Shown: positions 59,762-64,000 of the stretch, piece after piece
Layout: each line of letters opens with the position of its first letter
Numbering within the stretch: the stretch's first letter is position 1
Made by a program: the position numbers and the translations under genes
DNA from: Polyangiaceae bacterium
GTDB lineage: Bacteria > Myxococcota_A > Polyangia > Polyangiales > Polyangiaceae
Length of the DNA stretch: 64,000 nucleotides
Direction of reading: 5' to 3'
Assembly (NCBI GenBank): GCA_015075635.1
Contig: JABTUA010000003.1
Span: 2,108,001-2,172,000, forward strand
The notes under the pieces: generated by a model
Told to the model about the DNA's origin: nothing
Database searches by the model: none
Seen by the model: only the letters and a program-made list of their open reading frames with translations

Positions 59762-60085
59762 TCACCCGTTCTGGCGTGGCAGGCCCGTCACGTTGAACAT
59801 CGCGCCCATGTCGTGGACGTGTCGGAAGCCCGCGCCCTCCAGCAGGTGTTTGGCGTTGGCACTGCGGGCGCCGGAGCGGCAGTAGATGACGATCGGACGC
59901 TCCCTCGGTCCGAGCTCGTCGAGGCGTGAGGAGAGCTCCTGAACCGGGACGTTCAGCGCGCCGATGACGTGGTCGTCCGCGAATTCCTGGGGGGTTCGCA
60001 CGTCCAGCAACAGCGCGCCCTTCGCCACCAGCTCCCCGGCGTTGGGCAGAGAGGTCTTTTGGTCACCCAATAGGAATCGCAGCAT
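59762..60085 (-). CDS. Single-domain rhodanese
   Basis: 107 residues. One rhodanese fold with LLDVRTPQEFADDHV and the active-site loop CRSGARS, catalytic Cys69. It transfers sulfur (or reduces thiols/arsenate-like oxyanions) in the cytoplasm. ATG with AGGAGAAT 6 bases upstream, one of the clear Shine-Dalgarno cases. Divergent from the response regulator; no sulfur-metabolism gene nearby. Confidence 0.88.
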   Translation of the reverse strand: MLRFLLGDQKTSLPNAGELVAKGALLLDVRTPQEFADDHVIGALNVPVQELSSRLDELGPRERPIVIYCRSGARSANAKHLLEGAGFRHVHDMGAMFNVTGLPRQNG

Positions 60086-60169
60086 CCGGCAATTCTCCTG
60101 TCTTTGCGTAGGAGCCGGGGCCCACGCAAAGGATTCGCGTGGTAGATTCCGTCCGAGGCAGGGGCGGCG

Positions 60170-60880
60170 ATGGTCAACGATCCGGAGCAGCTCAACGTGC
60201 TCGTCATCGACGATGACGAAGACGTGCGCCGTCTGCTCGCCGACGTGGTCACCGGCCGCGGTCACCAGGCCCTACCGGCGGCCTCCGCGGAGGAGGGCAT
60301 GGCCCTCCTGCCCATCTGGACCTTCCAGGTTGCCTTTCTCGACCAGGGCTTGCCCGGCATGGAGGGACTCGTGCTCGGGGAGTTCCTGCGCAAGAACAAC
60401 CCCGACATGACCATCGCCCTGGTCACCGGGGAGGACGAGCCGCGGGTGGAGCGTCTGGCGAGGCACCTGGCCATCACCTTCATTGCCAAGCCCTTCGACG
60501 TGAAGCAGATCCAAGCAGTGCTCGACGAGGCCGTGGCAGACGCCCACGTCCGTAGCGTCCGGCGCCATCGTCAAGAGGACACGGACTTCTCCCCGCCCAT
60601 CGCGCGCTTCGCCGGCGAGATCGAGCAGAGCTTCGAGATGCCCCACCTGCCGGAGCGCATCGCCGAGCGCCTGACCACCACCATCAAGCGCAAGCTCAGT
60701 GACTTGCGCTCGGTCGGCCGCTACACCGAACGTGACCGCGTGCTGGCGCTCTCCGGCCTCTTGGCGGCGCGCGTGCTCGGCGTGGACCTGCCCAAGACGC
60801 ACGCGGGGCACACGCTGTACGAAGAGTACGACGAGATAATGCGGCAGCAGGGGCGACGCACGGAGTTCGAAGACAAGTAG
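60170..60880 (+). CDS. Response regulator with an unassigned C-terminal domain
   Basis: 236 residues. Receiver domain (about 8-122) with acidic pocket Asp14-Asp16, phosphoacceptor Asp58 (FLDQGLPGMEG), Thr86 and Lys107 (AKPF). The C-terminal ~110 residues are helical, ending in YEEYDEIMRQQGRRTEFEDK, and match no output domain I know. No DNA-binding helix-turn-helix is obvious. No kinase gene is adjacent, so it may be an orphan. ATG with GAGG about 14 bases upstream and a TAGATT box. Confidence 0.85.
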   Translation: MVNDPEQLNVLVIDDDEDVRRLLADVVTGRGHQALPAASAEEGMALLPIWTFQVAFLDQGLPGMEGLVLGEFLRKNNPDMTIALVTGEDEPRVERLARHLAITFIAKPFDVKQIQAVLDEAVADAHVRSVRRHRQEDTDFSPPIARFAGEIEQSFEMPHLPERIAERLTTTIKRKLSDLRSVGRYTERDRVLALSGLLAARVLGVDLPKTHAGHTLYEEYDEIMRQQGRRTEFEDK

Positions 60881-61105
60881 CCGAGGCGTCGGCCGCACAC
60901 CGAGCCGGCTGCTGGACCGTACCAGCGTGGAGCCGCCAACCCCAGACGCGCGGGTGAACCGGAGGCCGGCTTCGGGCTCGTGTCAGCCGGCGAAGCCGCT
61001 CCCAGCCACCAGCGTCGGCGCGAACCCGGGCGTCGCCGACCACGACGGACGCGGCCGAACCACCCAGACTTGACCCTGCCACCCCTATCGGCTGAGCTTT
61101 ACCCC
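60881..61105. other. 225-bp intergenic region with overlapping hairpins
   Basis: Between the response regulator and the repeat-protein gene on the same strand. Near its start is a possible stem (60906-60935) that could be a weak terminator. At 60965-60998 two mutually exclusive stems overlap. No gene seen. Confidence 0.45.
60965..60998 (+). repeat. Two overlapping alternative stem-loops
   Basis: Stem A pairs GCCGGCT (60965-60971) with AGCCGGC (60985-60991). Stem B pairs CGGCTTCG (60967-60974) with CGAAGCCG (60991-60998). They share bases and cannot form together. Confidence 0.35.
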
Positions 61106-62251
61106 GTGAGAGCGCAATCGAAGCTTGGAGCTCTAACCGTCGCGCTCTGCGTCGGGCTGGGCGCGGAGCGCGCGGAGGCGCAGTACCCGCAGCCCGCGCC
61201 GTACGGTCAGCCACCGGGCTACGGCCAGCCGCCGCCTTACGGTGGGCAGCCGGGGTACGGCCAGCCGCCGCCATACGGAGCGCAGCCGGGCTACGGTCAG
61301 CCGCCGGGCTACGGTCAGCCGGGCTACGGTCAGCCGCCGGGCTACGGTCAGCCGCCGGGCCCCGCGCAGCGCTCGAACAAGCGCGGCGACGTCGAGATCG
61401 GGTTGCTCTACGCGACCGCCGCACTCTACGGCGTGGGCACCGGGACCTGGCTCTCGACCGAGATCGGCATCGAGGACCCGGGCATCTTCTTGATCCCGCC
61501 GGCGCTGCTCGGTGTCGCTGCGCCCGCCGGCGTGTACTTCCTCGACGATCCGGAGATGGATCGCGGCATGCCCGCGGCGATCGCGTCGGGGATGGTGATC
61601 GGTGCGGGTGAAGGCATCGGCATCTGGAGCTACCAGTTCGTCACGGCAGACGAAGACGAGGCCTGGGGCTTCAAGGGTCTCGCGCGCGCCACCACGCTCG
61701 GCGCGACGATCGGTGGCGTGGCGGGCTTCGCGACCGGGTACTACCTCGAGCCCTCGCCGAAGAGCTCGCTGCTCACCTCGAGCGCAGTGGTCTGGGGCGC
61801 GGCCATCGGCACCATGTTCGGCTACGGCGGCTCGGAGGCGGGCGTGGGCTACGGCATCGCCAACGACAGCGCCTCGCTCGGCGGCTTGATTGGCTACAAT
61901 CTCATGCTCGCGGGCGGGGCAGCGGCCAGCGCCATCTACATCCCGAGCTACGAGCAGGTCGGGTGGATGTGGGCGGGCGCCGGCATCGGTGTGGCCGCCT
62001 CGCTGCCGGTGTTCCTGTTCTACGCGGGCGACGACGGCCCGCCGGCCAAGCGCGGCTTCTTGTTCATGGGCACGGCGACGACGCTGGGCATCGCCGCAGG
62101 CGCCATCTTCGCCTCGGGCGAGATCGACGAATACGAGATCGGCAAGCGCGACGACGCGCCGCTCGGAAACCGCTTCGCCAGCATCACGACCGTCGGTCCC
62201 ATGGCCCTTCCGGGCGGTGCAGGGGTGGCCGTGGGCGGGCTCCTGTACTGA
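61106..62251 (+). CDS. Membrane protein with N-terminal GYGQPP repeats
   Basis: 381 residues from a GTG at 61106 that begins a signal peptide (LGALTVALCVGLGAERAEA). A Gln/Pro/Gly/Tyr-rich repeat region follows (about 28-90, units of GYGQPP or PPYG). Then come hydrophobic Gly/Ala-rich segments resembling seven or eight membrane spans or long beta strands (about 95-380, e.g. GLLYATAALYGVGTG, SSAVVWGAAIGTMFGYGG, GFLFMGTATTLGIAAGAIF). Either an inner-membrane helix bundle or an outer-membrane protein; the Gly/Ala content suggests packed helices. Function unknown. Confidence 0.7.
   Translation: MRAQSKLGALTVALCVGLGAERAEAQYPQPAPYGQPPGYGQPPPYGGQPGYGQPPPYGAQPGYGQPPGYGQPGYGQPPGYGQPPGPAQRSNKRGDVEIGLLYATAALYGVGTGTWLSTEIGIEDPGIFLIPPALLGVAAPAGVYFLDDPEMDRGMPAAIASGMVIGAGEGIGIWSYQFVTADEDEAWGFKGLARATTLGATIGGVAGFATGYYLEPSPKSSLLTSSAVVWGAAIGTMFGYGGSEAGVGYGIANDSASLGGLIGYNLMLAGGAAASAIYIPSYEQVGWMWAGAGIGVAASLPVFLFYAGDDGPPAKRGFLFMGTATTLGIAAGAIFASGEIDEYEIGKRDDAPLGNRFASITTVGPMALPGGAGVAVGGLLY
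61201..61360 (+). repeat. Tandem repeats encoding GYGQPP units
   Basis: About nine 15-21-bp units related to GGCTACGGTCAGCCG; the last four are nearly identical. All keep the reading frame. Confidence 0.75.
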
Positions 62252-62276
62252 CGTAGTAAAACCGCCGCGCCTCGAC

Positions 62277-62282
62277 TAACCT
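62277..62282 (+). promoter_or_regulatory. Putative -10 box of the sigma-54 activator gene
   Basis: TAACCT, 11 bases before the ATG at 62294. Confidence 0.35.
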
Positions 62283-62293
62283 GTCAGAAAAGT

Positions 62294-64000
62294 ATGGCTC
62301 TGGTCCGCTACTACCCGTCCGACGGCGCGCCGGTCCTGACGCCGCTCCACAAGCCGGTCACGACCATCGGCCGGGCGCTGGACAACGACGTGCGGCTGCC
62401 GGACCCGAGCGCGGCGGAGCACCACGCACAGATCGTGTTCGACGGGCGGGACTTCCAGCTGGAGGAGATCGACCGCAACGCCGAGATCCTGATCAACGGC
62501 AAGAAGAAGCGCCGGGCACGCCTGGTCAACGGCGACCGCCTGACGCTCGGTCGCGCTCAGCTCGGCTTCAGCATGTTCAGCGAGCCCGGGGCGCCGGCGG
62601 AGGAGCGGCCGGACGCCAGCGGCGGAGCGTCGAACGAGCTGATGGGCCTCAGGCGCCTGCAGTCCTTCAGCGAGCGCCTGATGACGTCGAGCTCGGTGGA
62701 CGACCTGCTCGAGACCCTGCTCGACGACGTGATCGAGCTGACCGGCGCCTCTCGCGGCGTCGTCCTCTTGGTCGAGCCGGGCGAGGGGGACGACCGCCAC
62801 CCCAGCGTCCGCGCCAGCCGCAACGTGCAGCGCGAGGCGATTCAAGATCCTTCCGGCGCCATCAGCGACAGCATCGTGCGCCAGGTGATCGAGAGCAAGC
62901 GCCCGGTCATCGTCAGCGACGCGCTCACGGACACGACGTTCAGCAAGAGCGAGAGCGTGATCGCGCTGAGGCTCTCGAGCGTGATGTGCGTGCCGCTCCT
63001 GGCCCAGGGCGAGGTGATCGGCGCGCTCTACGTCGGCAACGACGAGATCAAGCACCTGTTCGACCGGCGCGAGCTGGATCTCCTGAACGTGTTCGGCGCG
63101 CAGGCCTCGCTGATCCTCCAGAACGCGATGCTGGTGAGCGCCCTCCGCGCGGACAAGGAGAAGCTCAAGACCGAGCTCCACGACAAACGCTTCGGCGAAA
63201 TCATCGGCAGCTGCGCCAGCATGCTGGAGGTGTTCCGCAAGCTGCAGAAGGTGGCCGCGACCGACATCAGCGTGATGATCACCGGCGAGACGGGCACGGG
63301 CAAAGAGCTGATCGCCCGCGAGCTCCACCGCCGGAGCAACCGCGAGAAGGGGCCCTTCGTCACCGTCAACTGCGGCGCCATCCCCGAGAACCTGATGGAG
63401 AGCGAGATGTTCGGCCACGTGAAGGGCGCCTTCACCGGCGCCATCGCGAGCCGTCCCGGCAAGTTCCAGCAGGCCGACGGCGGCACGCTGTTCCTGGACG
63501 AGGTGGGCGAGCTCACCCCGCAGCTCCAGGTCAAGCTCCTGCGCGCCATCCAGGAGCGCGTGGTCTACCGCGTCGGGGACAGCCGGCCGGAGAAGTGCGA
63601 CATCCGCATCATCGCCGCGACCAACCGCAACCTGGAGGAGATGATCAAGACCGGCGAGTTCCGCGAGGACCTCTACTACCGGTTGAACGTCGTCAACATC
63701 TGGCTGCCGCCGCTCCGGGAGCGGGCGGACGACATCTTCATCATCGCCAAGGCGCTGCTCAGCAAATACGCCGACGAGCTCGGGAGTCAGGTGCGGGGCT
63801 ACTCGCCCCAGGCGCTGGCGGCCATCAAGCGCTACACCTGGCCGGGCAACATCCGGCAGCTCGAGAACCGCATCAAGAAGGCGCTCGTGCTGTGCGACAA
63901 GTCCCTGCTCGGTCCAGAGGACATGGACCTCGGGCCCGAGGCCATGGAGCCCATCGTTCCGCTCGAGAAGGCGAAGGAAGACTTCCAGCGGCGCTACGTG
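62294..64000 (+). CDS. FHA-GAF sigma-54-dependent activator (3' end outside window)
   Basis: Open for 569 codons to the last base, so the C-terminus is missing. Order: FHA domain (about 20-95: TTIGRALDNDVRLPDPSAAEHHA), GAF domain (about 125-285) and AAA+ domain from about 300. That has Walker A GETGTGKE (331-338), the sigma-54-contact motif GAFTGA (378-383) and Walker B GGTLFLDEV. The helix-turn-helix should lie beyond the window. An FHA input implies control by Ser/Thr phosphorylation, as in known myxobacterial activators. Confidence 0.93.
   Translation, partial: MALVRYYPSDGAPVLTPLHKPVTTIGRALDNDVRLPDPSAAEHHAQIVFDGRDFQLEEIDRNAEILINGKKKRRARLVNGDRLTLGRAQLGFSMFSEPGAPAEERPDASGGASNELMGLRRLQSFSERLMTSSSVDDLLETLLDDVIELTGASRGVVLLVEPGEGDDRHPSVRASRNVQREAIQDPSGAISDSIVRQVIESKRPVIVSDALTDTTFSKSESVIALRLSSVMCVPLLAQGEVIGALYVGNDEIKHLFDRRELDLLNVFGAQASLILQNAMLVSALRADKEKLKTELHDKRFGEIIGSCASMLEVFRKLQKVAATDISVMITGETGTGKELIARELHRRSNREKGPFVTVNCGAIPENLMESEMFGHVKGAFTGAIASRPGKFQQADGGTLFLDEVGELTPQLQVKLLRAIQERVVYRVGDSRPEKCDIRIIAATNRNLEEMIKTGEFREDLYYRLNVVNIWLPPLRERADDIFIIAKALLSKYADELGSQVRGYSPQALAAIKRYTWPGNIRQLENRIKKALVLCDKSLLGPEDMDLGPEAMEPIVPLEKAKEDFQRRYV

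Noticed and set aside
61201..61360. Regularly repeated units that could suggest a CRISPR array
   Set aside because: The units are 15-21 bp, have no unique spacers and encode in-frame GYGQPP repeats.

Overview
The window reads as chromosomal DNA of a high-G+C myxobacterium, most likely from the Polyangia (Sorangium/Polyangium side of the Myxococcota). This is inferred from gene content: three eukaryotic-like Ser/Thr kinases, several histidine kinases, an FHA-GAF-AAA+ sigma-54 activator, a ribbon-helix-helix protein of the deltaproteobacterial TIGR04563 type, DUF1844, TerB-like domains, and many lipoproteins whose lipidated Cys is followed by a Gly/Ser/Ala linker. I see no IS element, prophage, CRISPR array or rRNA. 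About 62 protein genes, one tRNA and two window-truncated genes account for nearly all of the sequence.

Layout. 1-2.1 kb: a histidine kinase cut by the left edge, a stand-alone TerB-like protein and a fatty acid desaturase. 2.3-8.7 kb: a TPR membrane protein, a secreted GH13 amylase lipoprotein, a GAF protein coupled to a tail-anchored Ser/Thr kinase, and small membrane or zinc-ribbon proteins. 8.7-15.6 kb: lipoproteins (one PhoD-like), a TM2 protein, a YkgJ-type cysteine cluster protein, KDPG aldolase, and a kinase-TerB fusion. 15.7-21 kb: an S41 protease, then RHH regulator, alpha/beta hydrolase and a kinase-like lipoprotein in an overlapping series, with two more lipoproteins converging. 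21-28.7 kb: a LarA-like protein, a domain-swapped aconitase-family enzyme leading a tightly coupled SlyD/DUF1844/HtrA operon, and an ECF sigma, anti-sigma and secreted-protein operon. 28.7-32 kb: two overlapping sensor genes. 32-36.5 kb: an inactive/active M16 peptidase pair and an SGNH hydrolase. 36.6-48.3 kb: selenocysteine genes selA, selB and tRNA-Sec, interrupted by a cysteine-repeat lipoprotein, a wax ester synthase, an E1 alpha-beta fusion, an isomerase and a 6-TM Ser/Thr kinase. 48.3-52.7 kb: a metallophosphoesterase, a PfkB sugar kinase and unknown proteins. 52.9-62.3 kb: the threonine-to-glycine pair kbl/tdh, an SH3-like lipoprotein, signal peptidase I, gpsA, a rhodanese, a response regulator and a repeat protein. 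62.3-64 kb: the sigma-54 activator, cut by the right edge.

The broadest signal is regulatory. Many genes that begin a transcription unit have a TANNNT hexamer ending only 5-11 bases before the start codon and no visible Shine-Dalgarno sequence, as expected for leaderless mRNAs. Genes inside operons instead overlap their upstream neighbour by ATGA, GTGA or TTGA. Other points for follow-up are a receiver/PAS sensor that has a HisKA domain but no ATPase and is coupled to a complete kinase, a lipoprotein that looks like a degenerate FAM20/HipA-type kinase, and an FGE-like lipoprotein lacking the catalytic cysteines.
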